Assembly: GCA_017555205.1 (NCBI GenBank)
Contig: JAFZGW010000013.1
Span: 62,001 to 126,000, forward strand
Direction: 5' to 3'
Source: Akkermansia sp.
GTDB taxonomy: Bacteria > Verrucomicrobiota > Verrucomicrobiia > Verrucomicrobiales > Akkermansiaceae
DNA length: 64,000 nucleotides
Of this stretch, positions 34,409-43,571 are shown in pieces (position 1 is the stretch's first letter; each line of letters begins with the position of its first letter). Below the pieces are notes generated by a model, which was not told the DNA's origin, did not search any database, and saw nothing but the letters and a program-made list of their open reading frames with translations. The position numbers were made by a program, and so were the translations under genes.

Positions 34409-36838
34409 ATGGATATACGGATAACAGGTGCCGCGCAGAATACTCTGCGTCACATAAATCTGAGCCTGCCCACCGGCAAAATTATTGCTCTCATGGGGCC
34501 CAGCGGTTCGGGTAAGAGTACATTGGCCTACGATACCCTGTTTGCCGAGTCCCGACGCAGATTCTTGGATTGTTTGTCCGCCGGTGCGCGGCGATTGTTG
34601 GCTCGCCCGGAGAAGCCGAAAGTAGACGCCATAGATGGCCTGCCGCCCGCATTGTGTCTGGAGCAACATATCCCCCAAAGTCATCGGAAGGCCGTGCTGG
34701 GCTCAATAACGGAAGTTCTTGATTATCTGCGTATAATTTACGCGGCTATAGGTATACCGCATGACCCTGCCACCGGGGAGCGCTTGAGCCGTCTGAGCCC
34801 GGATGAGATTACGGCTGCGCTGTGTACACTGCCGGATGGGGCAAGGTTGACCCTGCTTGCACCTTTGCCGCCGAGTTTTGGCTCGGAGCCCGAGAGCGAT
34901 ATTCTGCAGCTCCGCAAGTTGGGCTATTTGCGTGTACGCGTAGCCGGTGAAATAAAGGAACTGGAGGAGCTGGAGGTCTCGCCGCCTGAGCCCGGCTCTG
35001 CATGCGAGTTGGTGGTGGATCGCATTGTTGTGCGCAGCGGTGGCGAGTCGCGCATTGCGGACTCGGTACAGGTTGCTTTGCGCATGTGGCCGGATGAAGT
35101 GCGAGCTCTTGTGCAACCTCGCGGCGAAGAACCTCAATTACTGTGTTACCATACGCGCTACCGCAATGCCGAAACCGGGTTCACCTTGCCGGAGCTCACA
35201 CCCCGATTATTCTCTCATTATTCACCACAGGGCGCTTGTGCTGAGTGCGATGGCACCGGCGTGAAAGAAAACAGCAAGGGTGATTTTTCCATTTGCCCCG
35301 CTTGCAAGGGTATGCGATTGAACCCGGTTGCTCTGGCTGTCACTCTCAATTTCGGAGCGCAGGAAATCAATCTTGGTGATTTTTGCAATCTTTCAGTGGA
35401 GCAAAATATGGAGCTGTTGCAGCAGTTGTGTATTCCTGCCGTGTATCGGGATGCCCTGCAAACAGCCGTGCAGGAGCTCAATCGCCGCTTGGAGTGTCTG
35501 ATGGAGCTGGGGCTTGGCTATCTGTCCCTTTCTCGCGCAGCCAATACGCTCTCCGGTGGTGAATTGCAGCGTGCTCGCTTGGCCGGCCAGATTGGCGGCG
35601 GGCTCTCAGGGGTGCTCTATATTTTAGACGAACCCACCATAGGCTTGCATCCGGCGGAGACGGAGCGTCTCATTACGGCTCTTAAGCGATTGCGTGATAA
35701 GGGGAATACGATTCTGGTGGTAGAGCACGACCCACAACTGCTGGCTGCTGCCGATTGGCTGGTGGAGATGGGACCCGGCAGCGGACCGGAGGGCGGGGCT
35801 GTACTGGCAGTGGGTACCTATGAGGATTTTCTTCGTCTTAATGATTCGCCTACAGCTGCTTGGCTAACCGGGCGGCAGCAATTTGCCGAGTCCGACCCAA
35901 TCGAGCTACAGGCATGCAAGTGGGCTGAACTGCGACATGCAAAGGCTCGCAATTTGCAAGATGTCACCCTGCGGTTGCCACTGGGGGCTTTCACCTGCCT
36001 GAGCGGTCCGGGCGGTTCGGGTAAGAGTACGCTGGTGCATGAATGCCTGCTGCCGGCGCTGAAGGCGGGGAAAGTGAAGGGTGCCGAGAGCATCTCTCGG
36101 GCCGTGTTGCTGGACCAGAGTCCGCTGGGCGCCACCGCTCGTTCTACTCCGGCTACAGCTACTGGCTTGCTGGATGTTCTTCGTCCGCTTTATGCAGCGT
36201 TGCCGCTTTCCCGTCAGCGCGGATATTCTTCTGCCCGCTTCTCACTCAATACCCGTGGCGGACGCTGTGAGCGCTGCGGCGGTACCGGTCAGCTACAGGT
36301 AGACATGAACTTTCTTGCCGACCTTTACACCCCCTGCGATGCCTGCCACGGAGCTCGCTATAATCGAGAAACGCTTGAAGTCACTTGGCGAGGCAAGTCG
36401 ATTGCGCAGGCTTTGGCTCAGACGGTGGATGAAGCACTCGAATTCTTTGCCCCCATTCCGGCGGCAGCGGGTATTTTACAGGCTATGCACGATATAGGAT
36501 TGGGCTACCTGCCGCTCGACCGCTCCGTGACAACGCTCTCCGGTGGTGAGGCGCAACGGGTGAAGATTGCTACCTATCTAGCCAAAGCGGCTCCCAAGCG
36601 AGGGCGCCGTGAAGGGGAACAACTCTTGTTCATACTCGATGAACCCTCGACCGGCTTACATTTCCGCGAGGTGGACATGTTGCTGCGTGCGCTATATCGC
36701 TTGCGTGCTGCCGGTCACACGGTGCTGTGCATAGAACACCACCAAGGTATACTTTCGCGCGCGGATTATCTCGTCGAACTGGGACCCGGTGCCGGTGCGG
36801 CGGGCGGCAAAATTGTTTACGCGGGAGCCCCTCGGTGA
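34409..36838 (+). CDS. short UvrA paralogue (UvrA2-like ABC ATPase)
   Basis: An 809-residue protein with two ABC ATPase units. Walker A motifs are GPSGSGKST at about 30-38 and GPGGSGKST at about 533-541. The signature motifs LSGGELQRA and LSGGEAQRV and both DEP Walker B motifs (ILDEPTIGLH, ILDEPSTGLH) are present, as is each zinc module (CAEC..CPAC and CERC..CDAC). It is about 130 residues shorter than typical UvrA; the insertion region following Walker A, which binds UvrB, appears reduced. That is how UvrA2 proteins look; some act in tolerance to DNA-damaging drugs. The ATG at 34409 gives the standard start (MDIRITGA). Confidence 0.85.
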   Translation: MDIRITGAAQNTLRHINLSLPTGKIIALMGPSGSGKSTLAYDTLFAESRRRFLDCLSAGARRLLARPEKPKVDAIDGLPPALCLEQHIPQSHRKAVLGSITEVLDYLRIIYAAIGIPHDPATGERLSRLSPDEITAALCTLPDGARLTLLAPLPPSFGSEPESDILQLRKLGYLRVRVAGEIKELEELEVSPPEPGSACELVVDRIVVRSGGESRIADSVQVALRMWPDEVRALVQPRGEEPQLLCYHTRYRNAETGFTLPELTPRLFSHYSPQGACAECDGTGVKENSKGDFSICPACKGMRLNPVALAVTLNFGAQEINLGDFCNLSVEQNMELLQQLCIPAVYRDALQTAVQELNRRLECLMELGLGYLSLSRAANTLSGGELQRARLAGQIGGGLSGVLYILDEPTIGLHPAETERLITALKRLRDKGNTILVVEHDPQLLAAADWLVEMGPGSGPEGGAVLAVGTYEDFLRLNDSPTAAWLTGRQQFAESDPIELQACKWAELRHAKARNLQDVTLRLPLGAFTCLSGPGGSGKSTLVHECLLPALKAGKVKGAESISRAVLLDQSPLGATARSTPATATGLLDVLRPLYAALPLSRQRGYSSARFSLNTRGGRCERCGGTGQLQVDMNFLADLYTPCDACHGARYNRETLEVTWRGKSIAQALAQTVDEALEFFAPIPAAAGILQAMHDIGLGYLPLDRSVTTLSGGEAQRVKIATYLAKAAPKRGRREGEQLLFILDEPSTGLHFREVDMLLRALYRLRAAGHTVLCIEHHQGILSRADYLVELGPGAGAAGGKIVYAGAPR

Positions 36839-36853
36839 TATGTTGCGTGCTGC

Positions 36854-37780
36854 TTACCGGGTACGTAAACGCAGAATTTGTACCAGGGCTACATTTGCCT
36901 TTACCGGGTATACGGTCTTATCGGGGAAGACGAGGAAGTGTTGCCCGGCTCGCGGCAGGCTGAATGTTGCGAACTTTCGCATGTCATCGCGCGTAGTGGG
37001 CAGTGGCTGTGTTTCCAGCACATTGCCTTCTTGTGTTACCAGTTTCACTAACTGCGGGGAGTCATTGCGGGGGTGCAGGTCGAGCATGAGTCGCTGCCTG
37101 TCAGCCGGCAGCCCGTTTTTCTCATACCAAACCGCAGCAAGTTGGCGGTAGCGGGGGGTTACATCAATCGCTTTCGTTGCTGCTTGTTTTCCGCTTCCTA
37201 CCGGGAACTTTCGCTCGCCCTCGGGGTGCTGAGCCACAATGCGCTGCCATGGGTGCTTGGGTTCGAGCATGCCGATGTTTTCCATGACCCACCCGGTATT
37301 GAAATCTTTTTCGTTGAACTCAATCATCTGCCATTCGCCATCCAGCCATACCTCCGGCCATGTATGGTTGCCGCGTATGTGGTTCCATGTGGGTACGCCT
37401 ACGGCGCGAGCCGGTATACCAACGGAGCGAAAGGCACACACCATCAAGATAGTTTGACCGGTGCAGGAGATTTTTTTCTCAGCCAGAGCCTCCAGCGCAT
37501 TCATATCCTGCCGTCGGCGCTCAGCGGAGTAATAGGTACCGGTGAGTGCCGTCATGTTCGCTGCAATATGCAGCACAGCTTCGCGGGCTGTCCGGCAGTT
37601 CTTTACCGCCGGGGTAAAAATCTCACTTACGGGCTTGCGCCAGTCGCAGGCGTCTTCACTGAGCACGCGGTCACTCTCCAAGTAGTGCCGCCGCACGTCA
37701 TCCGGTATCTCCTGCTGCCATTGAGCAAAGGCCGGACAAACGGCTACCAGCACCACGAAGAGACTCCGCAGGTACTTCAT
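36854..37780 (-). CDS. secreted transglutaminase-like protein
   Basis: A 308-residue protein with a signal peptide (MKYLRSLFVVLVAVCPAFA). A transglutaminase/protease-like core is visible: KKISCTGQTILMVCAFRSVGIPARAVG (catalytic Cys region), then GNHTWPEVWLDGEWQMIEFN, providing the His and an acidic third residue. A small beta-rich C-terminal domain follows. It probably acts as a periplasmic peptidase or cross-linking enzyme. The chosen ATG at 37780 overlaps the miaB stop by four bases (ATGA), so it is coupled to miaB. Confidence 0.82.
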   Translation of the reverse strand: MKYLRSLFVVLVAVCPAFAQWQQEIPDDVRRHYLESDRVLSEDACDWRKPVSEIFTPAVKNCRTAREAVLHIAANMTALTGTYYSAERRRQDMNALEALAEKKISCTGQTILMVCAFRSVGIPARAVGVPTWNHIRGNHTWPEVWLDGEWQMIEFNEKDFNTGWVMENIGMLEPKHPWQRIVAQHPEGERKFPVGSGKQAATKAIDVTPRYRQLAAVWYEKNGLPADRQRLMLDLHPRNDSPQLVKLVTQEGNVLETQPLPTTRDDMRKFATFSLPRAGQHFLVFPDKTVYPVKANVALVQILRLRTR

Positions 37781-39138
37781 TTCTGTACAGAACCGTAGAG
37801 GGTGAACCCGGTGCATTCGTCTATCTTGACAGGGACGATGCTGCCAATCTCGGCACTATCGCCGGGAATGATTACCGGCTTATTCTGAGAAGTGCGGCCT
37901 TGCAGGCGTTCGGGGTTATTCTTGCTGGGACCTTCCACGAGGATGCTTTGCAGCGTGCCGACAAGTGCCTGGTTGCGCGCCGTTGCTATGCGGTTCACGC
38001 ACTCCAACAGGTCGTGATTGCGCTCTTCCTTCACTCGCAGGCAGATTTGATTTTCCATGGCTGCCGCAGGGGTGTCTCGCCGGGGTGAGTATTGGAATAT
38101 GAAGGCATTGTCGAATTGAATGCGCTCCACGGCGGCTTTCGTTTGCAGGTAATCCTCGTCGGTCTCACCGGGGAAGCCTACGATAATGTCGGTCGTAATG
38201 GCCAAGTCGGGGCGCGCCTCACGCATTGCCTCGCAGAGTTGCAGGTATTTCTCATTTTTGTAGGGGCGCAGCATCAGCTTGAGAATGCGGTCACTGCCGC
38301 TCTGCATCGGGAAGTGAATGTGGCTGCACAGCTTGGGCAGGTAGGTGTAGGCATTCACCAAATCCTGGCGGAAACCAATGGGGTGGGGGGAAGTGAAGCG
38401 TATGCGCTCCAACCCGTCAATCTCGTGCAGTGCCTCCAGCAGGCGCACGAAGGCTCCTCGTCCATTGACTAACGGCTCATCTTTTCCGTAGCGGTTAACG
38501 ATTTGCCCCAGCAGGGTGATTTCCTTCACGCCGCGGGCAACCAGTTCACGGGCTTCGGTAAGAATATCTGCCTGCGGGCGGCTGCACTCACTGCCTCGGG
38601 TGCTGGGGACAATGCAGTAGGAGCACTTCATGTCGCACCCCTGCATAATGGAAACAAAGGCTGTGCAGTTGCCTGCGGGGGGCAGGTGGTCTTTGATGGC
38701 ATTCTGGAAGCCGTCTTCATGTTCCACCGCGCAGATGTGGGCACCTCGGCGGAACGGTTCGCTTATATTTTGCCCCAGTCGGCTGCGCAGCAGTCTATTG
38801 CAATGCTTGTAAACATTGTGGTATTGGCGTGTGCCGCACACTAAATCGAGGCGAGGTAAGTCGCGGAAGAGACTGCGTTGGCGGCTCTGGCACATGCAGC
38901 CCATAAAACCGTACACAACCCAGGGCTTAGCCGTGGGGCGGGAGCAGAGCAATCCCATTTTGCCCAGCGCTTTCAGCTCTGCTTTTTCTCGCACGGAACA
39001 TGTGTTGATGAGTATGACATCTGCCTCCATCTCATCCTTGGTGATTTCATATCCGCCGGCCAGGAACATGCTCAGCACCTGTTCGCTGTCACGTTCGTTC
39101 ATCTGGCAACCATAGGTCTTTATCAGTACACTCGGCAT
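37777..39138 (-). CDS. miaB: tRNA-2-methylthio-N6-dimethylallyladenosine synthase
   Basis: A 453-residue radical-SAM methylthiotransferase acting on A37 of tRNAs reading UNN codons. Auxiliary cluster cysteines are Cys11 (KTYGCQMNERDSE), Cys47 (LINTCSVREKAE) and Cys81 (GFMGCMCQ). The radical-SAM motif is Cys168-Cys172-Cys175 (GCDMKCSYCIVP). DIIVGFPGETDEDY and a TRAM-type C-terminal domain complete the enzyme. The frame is open 54 codons further up, but a promoter lies there, and the ATG at 39138 opens the standard N-terminus. Confidence 0.95.
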   Translation of the reverse strand: MPSVLIKTYGCQMNERDSEQVLSMFLAGGYEITKDEMEADVILINTCSVREKAELKALGKMGLLCSRPTAKPWVVYGFMGCMCQSRQRSLFRDLPRLDLVCGTRQYHNVYKHCNRLLRSRLGQNISEPFRRGAHICAVEHEDGFQNAIKDHLPPAGNCTAFVSIMQGCDMKCSYCIVPSTRGSECSRPQADILTEARELVARGVKEITLLGQIVNRYGKDEPLVNGRGAFVRLLEALHEIDGLERIRFTSPHPIGFRQDLVNAYTYLPKLCSHIHFPMQSGSDRILKLMLRPYKNEKYLQLCEAMREARPDLAITTDIIVGFPGETDEDYLQTKAAVERIQFDNAFIFQYSPRRDTPAAAMENQICLRVKEERNHDLLECVNRIATARNQALVGTLQSILVEGPSKNNPERLQGRTSQNKPVIIPGDSAEIGSIVPVKIDECTGFTLYGSVQK

Positions 39139-39161
39139 TGTTTCAATAGATTGAGCGCGGC

Positions 39162-39190
39162 AGTGTAACACCTTACCGCGGCATTTGCAA
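39162..39190 (-). promoter_or_regulatory. promoter of miaB
   Basis: Minus strand TTGCAA (39190-39185), 17 bases, TACACT (39167-39162). The ATG is 23 bases on. Confidence 0.65.
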
Positions 39191-39241
39191 GCCTTTTGTG
39201 TTTTAATAGCATGCCTATGGTTTGTTTGACACGGAAAAAGA

Positions 39242-39270
39242 TTGTGTTGTCGTTTTGTTTGTGATATGCT
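39242..39270 (+). promoter_or_regulatory. promoter of the large membrane-protein gene
   Basis: TTGTGT 39242-39247, 17 bases, TATGCT 39265-39270; ATG at 39299. It is divergent from the miaB promoter with about 50 bases between the two -35 boxes. Confidence 0.55.
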
Positions 39271-39298
39271 CACCGCACATTTAGTAAAGCTTTGTGCC

Positions 39299-41938
39299 AT
39301 GAGTTCAGAATCGGAAGTAACGCAGCCTGAGTCCGCCGTTGAGCAAATTGAGCAACCTATTGAGTTGCAGGAGCCTAAGTCTGTTTCGGCTTATGCTCGT
39401 GCTGTCTTTCGCAAGCTGAAGGCTTCGCTCGACACCGGGCACGATGAAGAGTGCTTCGATATGGTGCAGCAGCTCCTCAAAGAGCTCCCTTACGATGAAC
39501 CCCTCAACGCTCTTTCTCGCCGCCTCGGTAAGAAAATCTACAAGCAAGCCGCTTCTCAACTGCCGGCAGTGCTTGCCGGTGGCAAACTGGCGCAAGTGTC
39601 GCAGTTGGTCAATAAGTTGCGCAGCATGGCCGATGCAAATGAACTGGAAAATCTCGTCGGCTACCGCGATGCCGCGGCTATGGTGGATGCCGCAGAGCGC
39701 AAACGTTGGCAGTCGTCTATGCTTTCCGCTTTGGGTAAAATGCGCGAGACTAAGGATTTGCGTGCTAAAGAGGAATTGGCTCTCAGCATTGAGATGTTCT
39801 CGCGTGAGAAGAACCTGCCGCTCACCCCGGAGCAGACTGCTGTCATTGCCCGCGTGCACGAGGACTGGTACCGCTATTGCCGCCACCAGAAACTGCGTGC
39901 GGAGTATAATGAGCTGCGAGATGCTTTCCATGCCACGGAGAAAGAGATTACCCTGCGCCGTGAGCTCGTTAAGTGCGAACATGATTTGCACGAGCATTAC
40001 AAGAAGGCGGAAAAGATTAAGGAGTTGCCCGAAGCTCTCGAGCTGATGGAGCTCATTTCCAAGCAGCAGGATAAAGTTCGCTCTATTCTTGTTGCTCAAC
40101 ACCGCCGTAAGGTTATCATTCGCTCTTCTATTTGTGTGGCTGTCACTTCCGCTTTGTTGATTGCTGCCGCGCTTGTCTTCACTTACATGCGTGCGGCGTC
40201 GCTCAAGACCGGTATCGATTCCGGCATGGCCGAAAAACGCGTGCACGATGTCGCCGAACTCGTCGGCGGTATTGACCCCATGCGCACGTTCTGCAAGTCT
40301 GTTCACTCCGGTTATGCAGAGGCCTTGCTGGTGGCAGATGCCTGGCTGAAAGTATATAACGGCTACCACGACGAAATCAGCACAATCACCCCCGAACTTT
40401 CCGAAGCTACTGATATGCTCACCAACAGCGATGTATCTGCTGCAGAGCTGACGGCCGGCCTGGTGCTGGTGGACAAGGTGCGCAAAATCGAGGATAAACT
40501 CAAGGCTGAGTACGGTAGCGGTGCCGCCCAAGAACCCACTATCCTGATGGGTAAATTCCGCGACCGTTTGGCTGAAATCAGACCAAAAGTACTCGGGCGT
40601 TTCCTCAAACCGACGGAGGGGATTGATTTGAAAGCCTTGCAAGCCCTCTACTCGGAGTTCCAATCCTGCACTTCCTTGCTGAACGTCACCGAGCAGGAGT
40701 CCGCCGAGGTTCGCTCCGCCGTGCAGGATGCCGCCGCCGTTGTGCTGCGCCGTATCAGCCGCAGCTCGCTCGATCCGCAGATTGTACAGAAAGCCGTCGA
40801 TGAGTATGATAGTTACTCTTCTTCCTTGCCCCTGCGTTCGGAGTTGCGCGAGGAATTGCTCGCAAACGCTGAGCGTGCTCGTGCCTTCGCGGCTCTGCCG
40901 GATACTCTGAAAACGGTATCGGATATGCAGGGCTTTGCCGCTGCTATAGATGCTTGCGGCGCTTGCTACGATTCGGTGCAGGGGGCTTTTGCCGCCGCGG
41001 AGGCTCGCCAACTCATCGGCAAGGAAGACAACGCTCTGCGTGCTTATCAGCTTGCCGGTTTCCGTTCCGTGGAAAATTATCCGCTGAACTCCGAGCAAAT
41101 CCTGCCGCACCTTCAAGCGGTAAAGTCGATTTATGCCGACGGTAAAAATGCCTATCAGCTCGCTAAACCCAAGCGATTGGATTTTGTGCTGTCGCGTATG
41201 TTCGCCAACAACAATAATGTCTGGTGCGATGGCTATCACGCCGCAAACATTAATCACACAATCGTTGTAGGAAAGCTGAATAAAGCCGGGCGCTCCATTC
41301 GTATCGTCAACAATAAAAATATTTTCCTGACGAACAATAACCCGCGTAAACTGACGCAGGCTCAGGTCGATAAAGCTGTGCCGGTGCGACTCGCTTCTGC
41401 GCGTAAGTCCATGGGGCTTGTGCAGAATGATATACAGGCCGGCAATATTACCCCGGCGCGTCTTATGCGCAATATCGCGCAGAATAAGGGGAACGGTTGC
41501 CTGGCCTATGCCCGTGCTTATCTGTTCGATTTCGTGGTGATTCTGGCTCAGAGCATGGATCCGTATTCGTCCGGTCTGGCGTTCTCCGATAGCATGCGAC
41601 AGGATATCGCTGAGTTCGAGGCTCTCAAGGCGCGGCATAGCCTTTATCCCGGTTGCTGGCTCAACATGCACCAGGAGGCAACCGACAGCGAATTCAATAA
41701 GTTCTTCGATAAAGTGGCGGCTCGCGATTATTACGCGGAGATTCTCAGCTCGGTGATGACCATAACCGACTCTCATTGCGCCTACGCCGGATTTGTCAAT
41801 ACGGATGGCGCAATCGTGCGTAAGAATGATGGTGAGCAGCAGCTGTATATCATTAAGAATGGCTCGCTGGCGCCATACAGTGGCGGCAATGAGCGCGCTT
41901 ATACGCCCCTCTTCACGGTGGAGCTGCCGCGTAAATAA
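39299..41938 (+). CDS. large single-pass membrane protein of unknown function
   Basis: An 879-residue protein I do not recognise. The N-terminal 270 residues are highly charged and helical, with an acidic Gln/Glu-rich start and probable coiled coil near 190-265 (REL/KCEHDL/EHYKKAEK). A single membrane helix lies near 275-297 (SSICVAVTSALLIAAALVFTYM). The remaining 580 residues, presumably periplasmic, are helical with Ala-rich coiled-coil stretches and a globular C-terminal part containing WCDGYHAANI and YPGCWLNMH. The start is set by the promoter; the open frame upstream overlaps it. A terminator follows. It is the last host gene before the prophage. Confidence 0.72.
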   Translation: MSSESEVTQPESAVEQIEQPIELQEPKSVSAYARAVFRKLKASLDTGHDEECFDMVQQLLKELPYDEPLNALSRRLGKKIYKQAASQLPAVLAGGKLAQVSQLVNKLRSMADANELENLVGYRDAAAMVDAAERKRWQSSMLSALGKMRETKDLRAKEELALSIEMFSREKNLPLTPEQTAVIARVHEDWYRYCRHQKLRAEYNELRDAFHATEKEITLRRELVKCEHDLHEHYKKAEKIKELPEALELMELISKQQDKVRSILVAQHRRKVIIRSSICVAVTSALLIAAALVFTYMRAASLKTGIDSGMAEKRVHDVAELVGGIDPMRTFCKSVHSGYAEALLVADAWLKVYNGYHDEISTITPELSEATDMLTNSDVSAAELTAGLVLVDKVRKIEDKLKAEYGSGAAQEPTILMGKFRDRLAEIRPKVLGRFLKPTEGIDLKALQALYSEFQSCTSLLNVTEQESAEVRSAVQDAAAVVLRRISRSSLDPQIVQKAVDEYDSYSSSLPLRSELREELLANAERARAFAALPDTLKTVSDMQGFAAAIDACGACYDSVQGAFAAAEARQLIGKEDNALRAYQLAGFRSVENYPLNSEQILPHLQAVKSIYADGKNAYQLAKPKRLDFVLSRMFANNNNVWCDGYHAANINHTIVVGKLNKAGRSIRIVNNKNIFLTNNNPRKLTQAQVDKAVPVRLASARKSMGLVQNDIQAGNITPARLMRNIAQNKGNGCLAYARAYLFDFVVILAQSMDPYSSGLAFSDSMRQDIAEFEALKARHSLYPGCWLNMHQEATDSEFNKFFDKVAARDYYAEILSSVMTITDSHCAYAGFVNTDGAIVRKNDGEQQLYIIKNGSLAPYSGGNERAYTPLFTVELPRK

Positions 41939-41963
41939 TTTGTTTTGTTTTCAGTGAGTTTAT

Positions 41964-41999
41964 CTCCCCCTGCCGTTCGTATGAAAGGCAGGGGGATTC
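41964..41999. terminator. terminator at the host-prophage boundary
   Basis: Nine-base stem CCCCCTGCC (41966-41974) with GGCAGGGGG (41987-41995), T-rich after. It lies between the host gene's stop and the integrase stop and may serve both. It also lies in the only host-side stretch where the left attachment site could be. Confidence 0.75.
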
Positions 42000-42006
42000 T
42001 CTCTTG

Positions 42007-42996
42007 TTATGCCCAGAATTTTGCGGCATCGCCCACTGCTCCCATGCTCACATAGCGCGTGCGTAGCAATGTGCTGTCGCGGTGCCCCATTTCGTATTGC
42101 AACTCGCTGTAGCTGCGGAAGTGCCGCAGGTGGTACCCGGCAAAGGTGTGGCGCAGTACGTCCGGCACCCAGCGCTTAAATCCGGCTAGGCGGCGCAGGG
42201 CGCGCCAGTGGCGAATCCACTGCGACGGGCAGATGCGCCCTGCGGGGCAATGGGTGCGCAGTAATTTAGCCAGCGGCGGGTGGATGGTGACGAGTCTGGC
42301 ACCGCCGGTTTTGCTGTGTTGGGGTAATATGCTGATGGTTCGCTCTTGCAGGTTGATGTGCTCGCGGCTCAGGCGCGCCACCTCGTGTGGACGTATACCG
42401 GCGTAGAGCATCATTCCCACGGCAGCAAGGCAAATGCCGCCTTGGTATTTCTTCGCGGCGCTCAGTAATGCTTTGATTTCCTGCGGTTTTAATATCTCGA
42501 TTCGTTCTTCTCGAACTTTCACGGTTTCCACCCGCGCCACGGGATTTTCGCTGCACCAGCCGCGTTTGAGGGCGGTACTGAATACGCCGCTGAGTATCAA
42601 GCGCGCCTTTTGCCGCTGGCGCGGTGTGTCGAAGGCTTGCTCGATGTACCTGGCGCATTCTTCTGTGGTGATAGCACGCACGCGTCTGGCAGCCAATCCT
42701 TTGCAGCGTTTCATGAATCGGCGGGTAAAATAGCGGAAATCCGTCTGTGTGCGGCTCCTCCGCTCGCGCCTTGCCTCCAGCGCCGCCGCCACAGCTTTTT
42801 CAAAGCTCACCGTTTTCTCCTGCCTCCGCAGTTCTTCCTCGCCCGCAGCTATACACCGCAGCGCACGTCTTACCCTACCGCGTCCCGCCCGCAGTGCAGC
42901 TCCCGCCACCTGCGCAGCCTCCAGTACATTCACTCCCGTTTGCTTCAACACTGCCAAAGCCGCCAGTTCTTCTTCTGTTATTTTTATTGCGTTCAT
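42007..42996 (-). CDS. phage integrase, tyrosine recombinase
   Basis: A 329-residue recombinase. The first 60 residues are helical and Ala/Arg-rich (arm-binding type); a core-binding domain follows (about 64-165). Catalytic residues are Arg202 (AGIRPHEV), Lys229, Arg282-His283 (VLRHTF), His305 (MGHRD) and the nucleophile Tyr315 (TRYVS). The position that is His in the usual HxxRH box is Asp279. A frame extension of 12 codons upstream is unlikely; the ATG at 42996 is chosen. It points toward the host flank and its stop is 12 bases from the host terminator stem, so attL must be very close. Confidence 0.9.
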   Translation of the reverse strand: MNAIKITEEELAALAVLKQTGVNVLEAAQVAGAALRAGRGRVRRALRCIAAGEEELRRQEKTVSFEKAVAAALEARRERRSRTQTDFRYFTRRFMKRCKGLAARRVRAITTEECARYIEQAFDTPRQRQKARLILSGVFSTALKRGWCSENPVARVETVKVREERIEILKPQEIKALLSAAKKYQGGICLAAVGMMLYAGIRPHEVARLSREHINLQERTISILPQHSKTGGARLVTIHPPLAKLLRTHCPAGRICPSQWIRHWRALRRLAGFKRWVPDVLRHTFAGYHLRHFRSYSELQYEMGHRDSTLLRTRYVSMGAVGDAAKFWA

Positions 42997-43384
42997 AATA
43001 ACTCGCCTTTTAAAACCGCAAGTCAAGCACAAAGGAAGTAATTATGCAAAAAGAAAACAGCTTCGCCGCGATGTCGCACAAAAAAGATAGTTACGATTTT
43101 TATAATGGCAGAGTATAAAATCTTTAGCTATTCTAAAGTGCGGTTTTAAAATCATGATAAAAAAAGCGCCAAAAGAATATATAAAGCGTTGATTTGGCGT
43201 GTGTAAAGCAGCTTGCGCTTTTTCTGTGTCATACAATCGGGCAACAATGGGGCAACTTTTCGCCATGCTGTTGCCTGCGTTTATATATTAGTGGCATTTG
43301 TGGCATTTTTATTTTGGGCTATATGTTACGTTTTCCAAAGTTACCGATATGCAGCGCGGGGCGTAAGCCCGCCTCTATATGCCA

Positions 43385-43402
43385 CACGGCACCGGTGCCG
43401 TG
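43385..43402. repeat. 18-base perfect palindrome
   Basis: CACGGCACCGGTGCCGTG equals its own reverse complement. It is preceded at about 43353-43370 by another GC-rich inverted repeat. It could be an operator, a recombination-associated site, or a cruciform; no gene lies beside it. Confidence 0.6.
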
Positions 43403-43571
43403 CGAATAGCCCGGGGGGGGTAAGGCATCTATTACATTTGCGTGGCGTTCTGTCTTTACGGCCTTGGGCAAATGGGAGGCTCGGGATATGGGAAAGTGCC
43501 GTTTAGGAAAGCAAAATGGGCTATTTTGGGCGTTTTTGGGTGGAATTGCGGTGGTGGATGTGGTGCGGTTT

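Noticed and set aside
39305..41776. Very long minus-strand open frame opposite the large membrane protein gene
   Set aside because: The plus-strand gene has a promoter, start, terminator and protein-like composition; the opposite frame is a codon-bias shadow.
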